Assembly (NCBI RefSeq): GCF_039540195.1
Contig: NZ_BAABEO010000023.1
Span: 284,899 to 348,898, forward strand
Length of the DNA stretch: 64,000 nt
Source of the DNA: Zafaria ginkgonis
GTDB taxonomy: Bacteria; Actinomycetota; Actinomycetes; Actinomycetales; Micrococcaceae
Direction: 5' to 3'
Below are positions 42,501 to 50,849 of the stretch, one piece after another; position 1 is the first letter of the stretch; each line of letters begins with the position of its first letter. The position numbers and the translations under genes were made by a program. The notes under the pieces are model-generated. The model did no database searches, was not told where the DNA came from, and was given only the letters and a program-made list of their open reading frames with translations.

Positions 42501-43555
42501 ATTCCGTCCATCGGTGCCGCGCAGGCCACCACGGTGGCCTCGGTGGGCCCGTAGGTGTTCCAGACCTCGCGGCCGGCCACGGCCAGGCGGGCTGCCAGTT
42601 CGGGCGGGCACGCCTCGCCGCCGAAGATGAGCAGGCGCACATTCTCCAGCGCCTCGGCCGGCCACAGGGCGGCCAGGGTGGGAACCGTGGAGACGGCGGT
42701 GATGCCGCGGGTGACCAACCACGGGCCCAGGTCCATGCCGGAGCGCACCAGGGCGCGCGGGGCCGGGACCAGGCAGGCGCCGTGGCGCCAAGCCAGCCAC
42801 ATCTCCTCGCAGGAGGCGTCGAAGGCCACGGACAGGCCAGCGAGCACGCGGTCCTCGGGACCGAGCGGTTCGGCCTGCAGGAACAGGCGGGCTTCGGCGT
42901 CCACGAACGCCGCGGCGGAGCGGTTGGAAACGGCCACGCCCTTGGGGGTGCCGGTGGACCCGGAGGTGAAGATGATCCAGGCGTCGTCCTCCGGGAGCGG
43001 GCCGCGCGGGGCGGGATGCGGTACGGGCCGCTTCCTGCCGCCGTCCGGCAGGGCGGGCACAAGCCTGCCCTTGCCCTGCAGCACGGCGGCGACCCGGGCC
43101 TCGCCGAAGACCACGCGGGCGCGCTCGTCGGGATCGTCCGCGTCCACCGGGACGTAGGCGGCCCCGATGGACAGCGTGGCCAGGATGGCGATGTACAGCT
43201 CGCGGGTGCCGGAGGCGATGCGGATGCCGATCCGGTCGCGCGGTCCGAGCCCGGCCTCGTGCAGCGTGTGGGCCTTCTCCCGCACGGCCTCCAAAAGTTC
43301 GGCGTAGCTGAGGGAGGCGTCGCCGTCGTCCAGCGCGGGGGAGTCGGGGTAGGACTCGGCGCTGGACGTGAGGATGTCGATCAGCGTGCGCGGCTCGGCG
43401 GCGCGGGCCCCGCCGGGAAGCTGCGGCAGGTGGATCCCGCCGGGAAGCTGCGGCGGGTGGGTCCCGCCGCGGGGAGCGGAGTCCGGCGCGGATGCGGCCC
43501 CGGGGTCCGTCGGGCCGAAGTTCGGTGCCACGGGTGTAACAGGCTCAGGGGTCAC
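39557..43555 (-). CDS. Pls/PosA-type membrane nonribosomal peptide synthetase
   Basis: 1332-aa single-module NRPS matching epsilon-poly-L-lysine synthetase architecture. Adenylation domain (about 55-545): FTSGSTGTPKG, YGPTE, YRSGDL, GRADEQVKLGGRRIELGEI, TKTSGKVDR. Carrier domain with attachment Ser near 578 (AAGGGSLSAAQL). Then six transmembrane helices in pairs (about 640-700, 868-940, 1108-1180) alternating with three hexapeptide-repeat (LbH) domains (about 752-850, 972-1060, 1218-1325). No condensation or thioesterase domain. The specificity residues read DAETIGTVVK, close to the Lys code DAESIGSVCK. The product is predicted to be a basic homopolymer. GTG start overlaps the previous gene (GTGA). 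Confidence 0.92.
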   Translation of the reverse strand: MTPEPVTPVAPNFGPTDPGAASAPDSAPRGGTHPPQLPGGIHLPQLPGGARAAEPRTLIDILTSSAESYPDSPALDDGDASLSYAELLEAVREKAHTLHEAGLGPRDRIGIRIASGTRELYIAILATLSIGAAYVPVDADDPDERARVVFGEARVAAVLQGKGRLVPALPDGGRKRPVPHPAPRGPLPEDDAWIIFTSGSTGTPKGVAVSNRSAAAFVDAEARLFLQAEPLGPEDRVLAGLSVAFDASCEEMWLAWRHGACLVPAPRALVRSGMDLGPWLVTRGITAVSTVPTLAALWPAEALENVRLLIFGGEACPPELAARLAVAGREVWNTYGPTEATVVACAAPMDGIGPVRIGLPLDGWDLAVVNEAGVPVAPGGTGQLIIGGVGLARYLDPAKDAEKYAPMPTLGWDRAYRSGDLVVFDPEGLLFVGRADEQVKLGGRRIELGEIDAALQSLPDVAGAAAAVKTTAAGNQILVGYLAAAADYDTAAARDLLAGQLPAPLIPLLAVVDTLPTKTSGKVDRNALPWPLPGAAADPEAALPDLDPEARWVVEQWGFVLGAPATSLDADFFAAGGGSLSAAQLVSALRAKYPTVTVADVYSHPRIGALIEELAGTVVASGPVEARQVARTSRRAQAFQTLMGIPLFILAGMRWLTYLMALNNVLAALGLLTGAPVVSWWWVAATWLVFVSPLGRMGLSVASARLLLRGVHPGSYPRSGKVHLKLWLAQHIADLVDPVSLASAPWVPYYARALGARIGRDANLHSVPPVTGMLTLGRGASVEPEVDLSGYWIDGDRVHIGHVEVGAGATVGSRSTLLPGAVVADRADVAPGSAVVGQTKAGTAYSGSPAQRTGKAKPAWPQETPRRGRWSAFWFGTASAVLSLIPYVGVLAAVVVLAVAARGHGSLRHALPELLLAVPLAALAWFFVNAALVVVTVRLLGIGITEGWHPVRGRVGWQVWATERVLDMARDHLFPIYASLFTPVWLRLLGAKVGRNVEASTVLLLPKMTTIGSGAFLADDTMVASYELGGGWMRVGPAKIGKRAFLGNSGMAGAGRRVPKDGLVAVLSATPAKAKTGSSWLGSPPVRLRRTAVAADESRTFEPPRRLKAARTLWELCRFVPVAVTVAIAVLVFAALDALAESYGYVVAAAASGVVLLAAGAVAAAVSVLAKWVLVGPIRAGEHPLWSSFIWRNEVVDTFVEMVSAPWFARLASGTPALVWWLRALGARIGRGVWCESYWLPEADLVTLGDASTVNRGCVVQTHLFHDRVMSIDTVELADGSTLGPQGVILPAAVLEAGATVGPASLVMRGENLPPSSYWMGNPVQPWSRPTA

Positions 43556-44517
43556 GGAACCAGCACCAGCTTGCCGGTGGAGGCGCGCGACTCGAGGTCC
43601 GCGTGGGCCCGGGCGGCCTCGCGCAGCGGGTAGCGGGCGCCGATGCGCACCTTCAGGGTCCCCTTCGCGGCCAGCCCGAAGATCTCCCCGGCGCGCCAGC
43701 TGCGCTCCTCGGGAGTGCTGAGGAAGTGCGCCAGCCTCGGACGGGTCACGGTGAGCGAGCCCAGGGCGTTCAGCCGCTGCAGGTCGAAGGGCGGGACCTG
43801 GCCGGAGGAGCCGCCGAACAGCACCAGCGTGCCGCGCAGGCGCAGGGAACGCAGGGAACCTTCGAACGTGTCCCGGCCCACGCCGTCGTACACCACCTCC
43901 ACTCCGCGGCCTCCGGTCAGCTCGCGCACCCGCTCCGGCACGTCGGCGTAGCCGAGCACGTGGTCGGCGCCCGCGGCGCGGGCCAGTTCCGCCTTCTCCG
44001 GGGTGGAGGTGGTGGTGATGACCGTGGCCCCGCGCAGCTTCAGCAGCTGGGTGAGCAGCAGGCCGACGCCGCCGGCCCCCGCGTAGGTGAGCGCGGTGTC
44101 GCCGGGGGAGACGTTGAAGCTGGAGGTGACCAGGTAGTGGGCGGTGAGGCCCTGCAGCGCCAGCGCGGCCGCGGTCTCCAGTTCCAGCGCGTCCGGGACC
44201 GGCAGCGCCAGCTCCGCGTCCAGCACCACGTACTCGGCGTAGGTGTGCGCGGCCGCCGCGGTGGCGACCCGGTCGCCCGGGGCGAACCCGGACACGCCCT
44301 CGCCGACCTCCTCCACGGTGCCGGCGGCCTCCTGGCCGGGACAGAACGGGAAGTCCACGGCATACACGCCGGAACGTTCGTAGGTGTCGATGAAATTCAC
44401 TCCGGCGGCGGCCACCTTCACCAGCAGCTGTCCGGGCCCGGGGACCGGGCGCGGGACCTCGACGGCCTCAAGCACGTCGGGTCCACCGGGGCCCGGGGCG
44501 AATATGGCGTACGGCAT
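43552..44517 (-). CDS. Quinone oxidoreductase-like MDR protein
   Basis: 321-aa zinc-free medium-chain dehydrogenase/reductase. N-terminal GroES-like domain (GVNFIDTYERSGVY, PGQEAAGTVEEVGEGVSGFA) and Rossmann domain with AGAGGVGLLLTQLLKLRGAT. NADPH-dependent reduction of quinones or enones is typical. Start 44517 (MPYAIF) after GAGGAGCC. First gene of the minus-strand operon; a possible -10 TACAGT lies at 44554-44559. Overlaps the NRPS by 4 bases. Whether it serves the NRPS pathway or only shares its promoter is unknown. Confidence 0.9.
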   Translation of the reverse strand: MPYAIFAPGPGGPDVLEAVEVPRPVPGPGQLLVKVAAAGVNFIDTYERSGVYAVDFPFCPGQEAAGTVEEVGEGVSGFAPGDRVATAAAAHTYAEYVVLDAELALPVPDALELETAAALALQGLTAHYLVTSSFNVSPGDTALTYAGAGGVGLLLTQLLKLRGATVITTTSTPEKAELARAAGADHVLGYADVPERVRELTGGRGVEVVYDGVGRDTFEGSLRSLRLRGTLVLFGGSSGQVPPFDLQRLNALGSLTVTRPRLAHFLSTPEERSWRAGEIFGLAAKGTLKVRIGARYPLREAARAHADLESRASTGKLVLVP

Positions 44518-44668
44518 GGGGGCTCCTCGGGAGGGGGCGAGTGGTTCGGGACGACTGTAGGACGGGAGGGTTAACGGATGATGAATGGAGTATGCCGCAC
44601 CGTGGGTCCGGCAGCGCCTCTTGGATGGGCGGGTCCGGCCCGCGGTTCCGTCCGGGCCGAAAACGGTG

Positions 44669-44708
44669 TGAATAATTATTAGCCACAATGCATAAACAGG
44701 TCTAGAGT
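44669..44708 (+). promoter_or_regulatory. argC promoter with ARG-box-like operator
   Basis: TGAATAATTATTAG (44669-44682) is a near-palindrome like the ARG box TGAATNNNNATTCA. ATGCAT (44689-44694) follows. The -10 TAGAGT (44703-44708) is 7 bases from the argC ATG. An AT-rich island in a GC-rich region. ArgR (50069-50641) is the expected ligand. Confidence 0.7.
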
Positions 44709-44715
44709 GGACCGC

Positions 44716-45747
44716 ATGACCATCTCAGTAGCGGTTTCCGGAGCCAGCGGGTACGCCGGCGGCGAGGTCCTGCGCCTGCTCGCCCACCACCCCAATACCA
44801 CCATCGGCGCCATCACGGCCCACAGCAACGCCGGCCAGCGCCTGGGCGACCTGCAGCCGCACCTGCGTGCGCTCGCCGACCGCGTCCTGGTGGACACCAC
44901 GGTGGAGAACCTGGCCGGACACGACGTCGTCTTCCTGGCCCTGCCGCATGGCACCAGTGCGGAAATCGCCGCCCAGCTGCCCGCGGACACCCTGGTGATC
45001 GACGCCGGCGCCGACCACCGGCTGGAATCCTCCGCCGCCTGGGAGAAGTTCTACGGCTCCGCCCACGCCGGCACCTGGCCCTACGGGCTGCCCGAGCTCC
45101 CCGGACAGCGGGAGAAGCTGCGCGGGGCCAAGCGCATCGCCGTCCCCGGCTGCTACCCGACCAGCGCCCAGTTGGCCCTGGTCCCGGGCTTCGCCGCGGG
45201 CTTGCTGGAACCGCACGACGTGGTCATCGTCTCCGCCTCCGGCACCTCCGGAGCGGGCAAGTCCGCCAAGACCCACCTGCTCGGCTCCGAGGTCATGGGC
45301 GGGATGAGCCCCTACGGGGTCGGCGGCGCGCACCGCCACACCCCGGAGATGGAACAGGGCTTCTCCAACGCCGCCGGCGAACCGGTGTCCGTCTCCTTCA
45401 CCCCCACGCTGGCGCCGATGTCCCGCGGCATCCTCACCACCGCCACCGCCCGGGTCAGGCCGGGAGTCGGCGCGGCCGCGCTGCGCGCGGCCTGGGAGCA
45501 GGCCTACGCGGACGAGCCGTTCGTGCACGTGCTGCCGGCCGGCCACTGGCCGCACACCAAGCACGTCGTGGCCTCCAACCACGCCACGCTGCAGCTGGCC
45601 TTCGACGAGCACGCCGGCCGCGTGATCGTCACCTGCGTCATCGACAACCTCACCAAGGGCACCGCCGGCGGTGCCGTCCAATCCATGAACATCGCCCTGG
45701 GCCTGCCGGAAACCGCCGGGCTCGACATCGAAGGAGTCGCCCCGTGA
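44716..45747 (+). CDS. argC: N-acetyl-gamma-glutamyl-phosphate reductase
   Basis: 343-aa NADPH enzyme, third step of arginine synthesis. Rossmann GASGYAGGEVLRLL and the catalytic cysteine in AVPGCYPTSAQLAL. ATG 44716 with TAGAGT 7 bases upstream, a leaderless arrangement; a GTG at 44707 lies inside that element and was not chosen. First gene of argCJBDFR, overlapped by argJ (GTGA). Confidence 0.97.
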   Translation: MTISVAVSGASGYAGGEVLRLLAHHPNTTIGAITAHSNAGQRLGDLQPHLRALADRVLVDTTVENLAGHDVVFLALPHGTSAEIAAQLPADTLVIDAGADHRLESSAAWEKFYGSAHAGTWPYGLPELPGQREKLRGAKRIAVPGCYPTSAQLALVPGFAAGLLEPHDVVIVSASGTSGAGKSAKTHLLGSEVMGGMSPYGVGGAHRHTPEMEQGFSNAAGEPVSVSFTPTLAPMSRGILTTATARVRPGVGAAALRAAWEQAYADEPFVHVLPAGHWPHTKHVVASNHATLQLAFDEHAGRVIVTCVIDNLTKGTAGGAVQSMNIALGLPETAGLDIEGVAP

Positions 45748-46922
45748 CCGCTTCCCCGCTCGGGGTCACCGCCCCCGCAGGCTTCCGCGCCGCCGGCATC
45801 ACCGCAGGCCTGAAGGCCTCCGGCAAGCCGGACCTGGCCCTGGTGGTCAACGACGGCCCGCTGCGGCACGCGGCCGCCGTGTTCACCTCCAACCGCGTCG
45901 CCGCCGCTCCGGTGCACTGGTCCCGCCAGGCCGTCAGCGACGGGCGCGCCGACGCCGTCGTGCTCAACTCCGGTGGCGCCAACGCCTGCACCGGCGCGCT
46001 CGGCTTCCAGAACACCCACGCCACCGCCGAGCACGTGGCCCAGGTGCTCCGCATCAGCTCCGGCGACGTGCTGGTCTGCTCCACCGGCCTGATCGGCGAG
46101 CAGCTGCCGATGGACAAGATCCTGCCCGGCGTCGACGCGGCCGCAGCGCAGCTGGGCACCGGCAGCGAGTTCGACGGCGGATCCGCCGCCGCCACCGCCA
46201 TCATGACCACCGACACCGTCTCCAAGCAGGCCGGCTTCGCCGGCACCGGCTACGCGATCGGCGGCATGGCCAAGGGCGCCGGCATGCTGGCCCCGGGCCT
46301 GGCCACCATGCTGGTGGTCCTGACCACCGACGCCGTCGTGGAACCGGCGGCGCTGGAGGCGGCGCTGCGCGGGGCCACCCGGGTGAGCTTCGACCGCGCC
46401 GACTCCGACGGCTGCATGTCCACCAACGACACCGTCATCCTGCTCGCCTCGGGCGCCTCCGGCACCGTCCCGGATCCGGACGAGTTCGCCGCGGGCCTGA
46501 CCGCGGTGTGCACCGACCTGGCGCTGCAGCTGATCCGCGACGCCGAGGGCGCCTCCCACGACATCACCATCCGCACCTTCAACGCCGCCAGCGAAGCGGA
46601 CGCCGAGGAGGTCGGCCGCGCCGTCGCCCGCTCCAACCTGTTCAAGACCGCCATCTTCGGCCGGGACCCGAACTGGGGCCGCGTCCTCTCCGCCGTCGGC
46701 ACCACCAAGGCCGCCTTCGAGGCGGAGAACCTGAACGTGTCGATGAACGGCGTGCAGGTCTGCCGCGCCGGCGGCGTCGGCGAGGACCGCAACCTGGTGG
46801 ACCTGTCCGGCCGCGAGGTCCTGGTGGAGATCGACCTGGCCGCCGGCAGTGCCGAGGCCTCGATCTGGACCAACGACCTCACCCACGACTACGTCCACGA
46901 GAACTCCGCGTACTCCAGCTAG
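45744..46922 (+). CDS. argJ: Bifunctional ornithine acetyltransferase/N-acetylglutamate synthase
   Basis: 392-aa proenzyme that splits itself at an Ala-Thr bond; the nucleophilic Thr is in KGAGMLAPGLATMLV. It transfers acetyl from N-acetylornithine to glutamate, making the pathway cyclic. GRDPNWGRVLSAVG near the C-terminus is conserved. GTG start overlaps argC by four bases. argB follows after 14 bp. Confidence 0.97.
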   Translation: MTASPLGVTAPAGFRAAGITAGLKASGKPDLALVVNDGPLRHAAAVFTSNRVAAAPVHWSRQAVSDGRADAVVLNSGGANACTGALGFQNTHATAEHVAQVLRISSGDVLVCSTGLIGEQLPMDKILPGVDAAAAQLGTGSEFDGGSAAATAIMTTDTVSKQAGFAGTGYAIGGMAKGAGMLAPGLATMLVVLTTDAVVEPAALEAALRGATRVSFDRADSDGCMSTNDTVILLASGASGTVPDPDEFAAGLTAVCTDLALQLIRDAEGASHDITIRTFNAASEADAEEVGRAVARSNLFKTAIFGRDPNWGRVLSAVGTTKAAFEAENLNVSMNGVQVCRAGGVGEDRNLVDLSGREVLVEIDLAAGSAEASIWTNDLTHDYVHENSAYSS

Positions 46923-46936
46923 GAAGGCCCCGCAGC

Positions 46937-47857
46937 ATGAGCAGCACGCACACCACTCCCATGGACACGGCCCAGCGCAAGGCCGAGGCCCTCATCGAGG
47001 CGCTGCCCTGGATCCAGCGCTTCGCCGGCTCCCGCATGGTGATCAAGTACGGCGGCAACGCCATGGTCAACGACGACCTCCGGCGCGCGTTCGCCGAGGA
47101 CATCGTCTTCCTGCACCACGCCGGCATCCACCCGGTGGTGGTCCACGGCGGCGGCCCCCAGATCAATTCCATGCTGGGGCGGCTGGGCATCGAATCCGAG
47201 TTCAAGGGCGGACTGCGGGTGACCACCCCGGAGGCCATGGACGTGGTCCGCATGGTGCTCACCGGGCAGGTGGGCCGCGAGCTAGTGGGACTGATCAACT
47301 CCCACGGCCCCTACGCCGTGGGCCTCTCCGGCGAGGACGGGGCGCTGCTGCGCGCCGAGCGCACCGGCACGCTCGTCGACGGCGAGGAGGTGGACCTGGG
47401 CCTGGTCGGCGAGGTCACCGGCGTGGAGCCCAGCTCCATCATCGACCTGCTCGAGGCCGGCCGCATTCCGGTCATCTCCACCGTGGCTCCCGAGGTCGAC
47501 GCCGACGGCGTGCCCACCGGCCAGGTGCTCAACGTGAACGCGGACACCGCCGCGGCCGCCGTCGCCGTCGCGCTGGGTTCGAGCAAGCTGGTCATCCTGA
47601 CCGACGTCGAGGGCCTGTACGCGAACTGGCCGGACAAGTCCTCGCTGATCTCCTCGCTCACCGCCGAGGAACTGCGCACCATGCTCCCGGGCCTGGAGTC
47701 GGGCATGATCCCGAAGATGGCCGCCTGCCTCAAGGCCGTGGACGAGGGCGTGGACCGCGCCCACATCGTCGACGGCCGCCAACCCCATTCGATGCTGCTG
47801 GAGGTCTTCACCTCCGACGGCGTCGGCACCCAGGTCGTCCCGGAGGATGAGAAATGA
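46937..47857 (+). CDS. argB: Acetylglutamate kinase
   Basis: 306-aa amino-acid kinase. Phosphate-binding VIKYGGNAMVN, substrate VVVHGGGPQINSML, LTDVEGLYANWPD and the regulatory C-terminal GMIPKMAACLKAVDEGVDRA. An N-terminal helix of about 25 residues precedes the core as in arginine-inhibited hexameric enzymes, so feedback inhibition by arginine is likely. ATG 46937 after AGGAAGG. Overlaps argD (ATGA). Confidence 0.97.
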   Translation: MSSTHTTPMDTAQRKAEALIEALPWIQRFAGSRMVIKYGGNAMVNDDLRRAFAEDIVFLHHAGIHPVVVHGGGPQINSMLGRLGIESEFKGGLRVTTPEAMDVVRMVLTGQVGRELVGLINSHGPYAVGLSGEDGALLRAERTGTLVDGEEVDLGLVGEVTGVEPSSIIDLLEAGRIPVISTVAPEVDADGVPTGQVLNVNADTAAAAVAVALGSSKLVILTDVEGLYANWPDKSSLISSLTAEELRTMLPGLESGMIPKMAACLKAVDEGVDRAHIVDGRQPHSMLLEVFTSDGVGTQVVPEDEK

Positions 47858-49095
47858 CCGAACTGGCAGCAACCGAGGAACTCGCAGCCCTGGCGGGCCT
47901 GCACGGACCCGAACTCCTGGAGCGCTACAACCGCTCCCTCATGGGTGTTTTCGGCACCCCCCAGCGCGTGCTGGTGCGCGGCCAGGGCTGCCTGGTCTGG
48001 GACGCCGACGGCAAGGAGTACCTGGACCTGCTGGGCGGCATCGCCGTGAACGCGCTGGGCCACGCCCACCCGCTGCTCACCTCCGTGGTGTCCTCCCAGC
48101 TGGCCACCCTGGGCCACGTCTCCAACTTCTTCACCAGCCCCACGCAGATCGCCCTCGCCGAGAAGCTGCTGGCGCTCTCCGGCGCCCCGAAGGGGTCCCG
48201 GGTCTTCTTCGCCAACTCCGGCACCGAGGCCAACGAGGCCGCGTTCAAGCTGGCCCGCCGCAATGCCGGCACCGCCGAGAAGCCGCGCACCCGCATCATC
48301 GCGCTGGAGAACTCCTTCCACGGCCGCACCATGGGCGCCCTGGCCCTGACCTGGAAGCCCGCCTACCGCGAGCCGTTCGAGCCGCTGCCCGGCGGGGTCG
48401 AGTGGGTCCCGGCGGGCGACGCCGACGCGCTGCGTGCCGCGATCGACGACACCGTCGCGGCCGTCTTCATCGAGCCCATCCAGGGCGAGGCCGGCGTGCG
48501 CGGCTACCCGGAGGGCTACCTGGAAACGGCCCGCGAACTGACCCGCGAGCACGGGGCCCTGCTGGTCTTCGACGAGGTCCAGACCGGCATCGGCCGCACC
48601 GGAAAGTGGTTCGCCTCCGAAGGTGTCCTGCCCGACGCCATGACCCTGGCCAAGGGCCTGGGTGGCGGCCTGCCGATCGGTGCCCTCATCACGTTCGGCG
48701 AGGCGGCCTCAACGCTGCTGACCGCGGGCCAGCACGGGACCACCTTCGGTGGCAACCCGGTCGCCACCGCGGCCGCGCTGGCGACCCTGCACACCATCGA
48801 GTCGCAGGATCTGCTCCGCCACGTCACCGAAACCGGCGAGGCCGTCCGTGCGGCCCTGGCCGCGCTCGACGCCGTCACCGAGGTGCGCGGGGAGGGCCTG
48901 CTGGTCGGCTTCGACCTGGACGCCGACGTCGCGCCCGCCTTCGTCCAGCGCGCCCTGGAGGCCGGCTTCATCGTCAACGCGCCGGGCCCGCGCACCGTCC
49001 GCCTGGCCCCGCCGCTGATCGTCACCGCGCAGCAGCTGCAGCGCTTCGTCGACGCGGTCCCCGCCATCTACGCCGCCGCGAAGGAGACCCCGTGA
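47854..49095 (+). CDS. argD: Acetylornithine aminotransferase
   Basis: 413-aa PLP enzyme. FFANSGTEANEAAFKLAR, LVFDEVQTGIGRTGKWFA and the PLP lysine in TLAKGLGGGLPIGA. Converts N-acetylglutamate semialdehyde to N-acetylornithine; may also act as succinyldiaminopimelate aminotransferase, as known for some ArgD. Four-base overlaps with both neighbours. Confidence 0.97.
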   Translation: MTELAATEELAALAGLHGPELLERYNRSLMGVFGTPQRVLVRGQGCLVWDADGKEYLDLLGGIAVNALGHAHPLLTSVVSSQLATLGHVSNFFTSPTQIALAEKLLALSGAPKGSRVFFANSGTEANEAAFKLARRNAGTAEKPRTRIIALENSFHGRTMGALALTWKPAYREPFEPLPGGVEWVPAGDADALRAAIDDTVAAVFIEPIQGEAGVRGYPEGYLETARELTREHGALLVFDEVQTGIGRTGKWFASEGVLPDAMTLAKGLGGGLPIGALITFGEAASTLLTAGQHGTTFGGNPVATAAALATLHTIESQDLLRHVTETGEAVRAALAALDAVTEVRGEGLLVGFDLDADVAPAFVQRALEAGFIVNAPGPRTVRLAPPLIVTAQQLQRFVDAVPAIYAAAKETP

Positions 49096-50072
49096 GCACC
49101 ACCACCCCCGTCCGCCACTTCCTGCTCGACACCGACCTGAGCCCCGCCGAGCAGGCCGAGGTGCTGGACCTGGCCCTGGCGATGAAGGCCGACCGCTACG
49201 GCTACCGGCCGTTCGCCGGCCCGCAGACCGTGGCGGTCTTCTTCGACAAGACCTCCACCCGCACCCGCGTGTCCTTTGCCGCCGGGATCACCGAGCTGGG
49301 CGGTTCGCCCCTGGTCATCAACGCCGGCGAATCCCAGCTGGGCCACAAGGAGTCCATCTCCGACTCGGCCAAGGTGCTGGACCGGATGGTCTCCACCATC
49401 GTCTGGCGCACCTACGCCCAGTCCGGGCTGGAGGAGATGGCCGCGAACTCCCGCGTGCCGGTGATCAACGCGCTCTCCGACGACTACCACCCCTGCCAGC
49501 TGCTGGCCGACCTGCTCACCGTGCGCGAGCACAAGGGCACCCTGGCCGGGCTGACGATGGTGTATCTGGGCGACGCCGCCAACAACATGGCCAACTCCTA
49601 CCTGCTCGCCGGCGCCACCGCGGGCATGCACGTGCGCATCGCCGGCCCCGAGGGCTACCTGCCCGCCGAGCACATAGTGGCGGCGGCCGAGGCGCGCGCG
49701 GCCGAGACCGGGGGTTCGGTGCTGGTGACCACCGATGCGGCCGCCGCGCTGGCCGGGGCCGACGTGGTCGCCACCGACACCTGGGTCTCCATGGGCCAGG
49801 AGGAGGAAAAGGAGGCACGCCTGCAGCTGTTCCGCGCCTACGCCGTGGATGCCGAGGCGATGCGGCTGGCCGCGCCGGATGCGGTGGTGCTGCACTGCCT
49901 GCCGGCCTACCGCGGGTACGAGATCGCCGCCGAGGTCATCGACGGCGAACAGTCGGTGGTCTGGGACGAGGCGGAGAACCGCCTGCATGCGCAGAAGGCG
50001 CTGATGGCCTGGCTGATGGCCGCGTCCGGGCTGGCCGAGCTGGAGAGCGCGACGGCGGCCCGCGGCCGATGA
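49092..50072 (+). CDS. argF: Ornithine carbamoyltransferase
   Basis: 326-aa enzyme making citrulline. Carbamoyl-phosphate motif FFDKTSTRTRVSF, HPCQLLADLLT and the ornithine-binding HCLPAYRGYEI. Complete. GTG start overlaps argD and the stop overlaps argR. Confidence 0.98.
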   Translation: MSTTTPVRHFLLDTDLSPAEQAEVLDLALAMKADRYGYRPFAGPQTVAVFFDKTSTRTRVSFAAGITELGGSPLVINAGESQLGHKESISDSAKVLDRMVSTIVWRTYAQSGLEEMAANSRVPVINALSDDYHPCQLLADLLTVREHKGTLAGLTMVYLGDAANNMANSYLLAGATAGMHVRIAGPEGYLPAEHIVAAAEARAAETGGSVLVTTDAAAALAGADVVATDTWVSMGQEEEKEARLQLFRAYAVDAEAMRLAAPDAVVLHCLPAYRGYEIAAEVIDGEQSVVWDEAENRLHAQKALMAWLMAASGLAELESATAARGR

Positions 50073-50641
50073 GCGTCTCCTCCGCCCAGCCCGGTTCAGT
50101 GCAGCCAGGTTCGACGCAGGCCGGTTCGGTGCAGCCCAGCTCGATCCAGCCGGGCACCAAGATCGCGCGGCAGGCGCGCATCAAGGCGATCCTTGGTGCC
50201 GCGTCCGTGCGGTCCCAGGCCGAGCTGGCCGCGTTGCTGGCGGGGGAGGGCATCCAGGTCACACAGGCGACCCTCTCGCGCGATTTGGTGGAGCTGGGGG
50301 CGATCCGCGTCCGCGGGGTCGACGGTGGGCTGGTGTACGCGGTGCGCGCCGAGGGCGGGGACCGCACCCCGCGCACCGGGCCCACCCAGGAGGTGCTGGA
50401 CGCCCGGCTGGCCAAGCTGTGCGCGGAGCTGCTGGTGACCGCCGAAGCCTCCGGGAACATCGTGGTGCTGCGGACCCCGCCGGGGGCCGCGAACTTCCTG
50501 GCCCTGGCGATCGACCACTCAGTCCTTCCCGACGTGCTGGGTACCATCGCCGGGGACGACACCGTCCTGCTGGTCACCCGCGACGCGCAGGGCGGGGAGG
50601 ACGTGGCCGCCCGGTTCCTGGAACTGGCCGACCCCCAATAG
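50069..50641 (+). CDS. argR: Arginine repressor
   Basis: 190-aa regulator. Winged helix-turn-helix (SQAELAALLAGEGIQVTQAT, LSRDLVELGAIRV) and C-terminal hexamerisation/arginine-binding domain (GTIAGDDTVLLV). The first 28 residues are imperfect repeats of Gln-Pro-Gly-Ser (QPGSVQPGSTQAGSVQP), absent from typical ArgR. It should repress the arg genes through sites at 44669-44682 and 54400-54413. Terminator structures follow. Confidence 0.95.
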   Translation: MSVSSAQPGSVQPGSTQAGSVQPSSIQPGTKIARQARIKAILGAASVRSQAELAALLAGEGIQVTQATLSRDLVELGAIRVRGVDGGLVYAVRAEGGDRTPRTGPTQEVLDARLAKLCAELLVTAEASGNIVVLRTPPGAANFLALAIDHSVLPDVLGTIAGDDTVLLVTRDAQGGEDVAARFLELADPQ

Positions 50642-50687
50642 CGAAGGACGCAAGAAGCCATCCACCGGGCGGCCCAGCGCTGCCCCC

Positions 50688-50720
50688 AGGGTCCCGACAC
50701 CACCGCGGCATCGGGACCCT
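50688..50720 (+). terminator. argCJBDFR terminator
   Basis: 10-bp perfect stem AGGGTCCCGA (50688-50697) with 50711-50720, nested within a larger imperfect pairing of CCACCGGGCGG (from 50663) and CCGCCCGGCGGTGG (about 50729-50742). Confidence 0.7.
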
Positions 50721-50849
50721 TGCCCGTCCCGCCCGGCGGTGGCCCGTGCCCCCGGAATCCGCCCCCCGGAATCCGCCCTCGGAATCGGACCGAACGCGCA
50801 CTACACTGCCAGAACCTGCCAGGATGCCGACCTCGAGGAACGACCGCCC

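Noticed and set aside
39581..43633. A 1350-codon open frame opposite the NRPS gene.
   Set aside because: It is the antisense shadow of a high-GC gene; its protein is Gly/Arg/Gln/His-rich without any domain, while the minus-strand NRPS has complete motifs.
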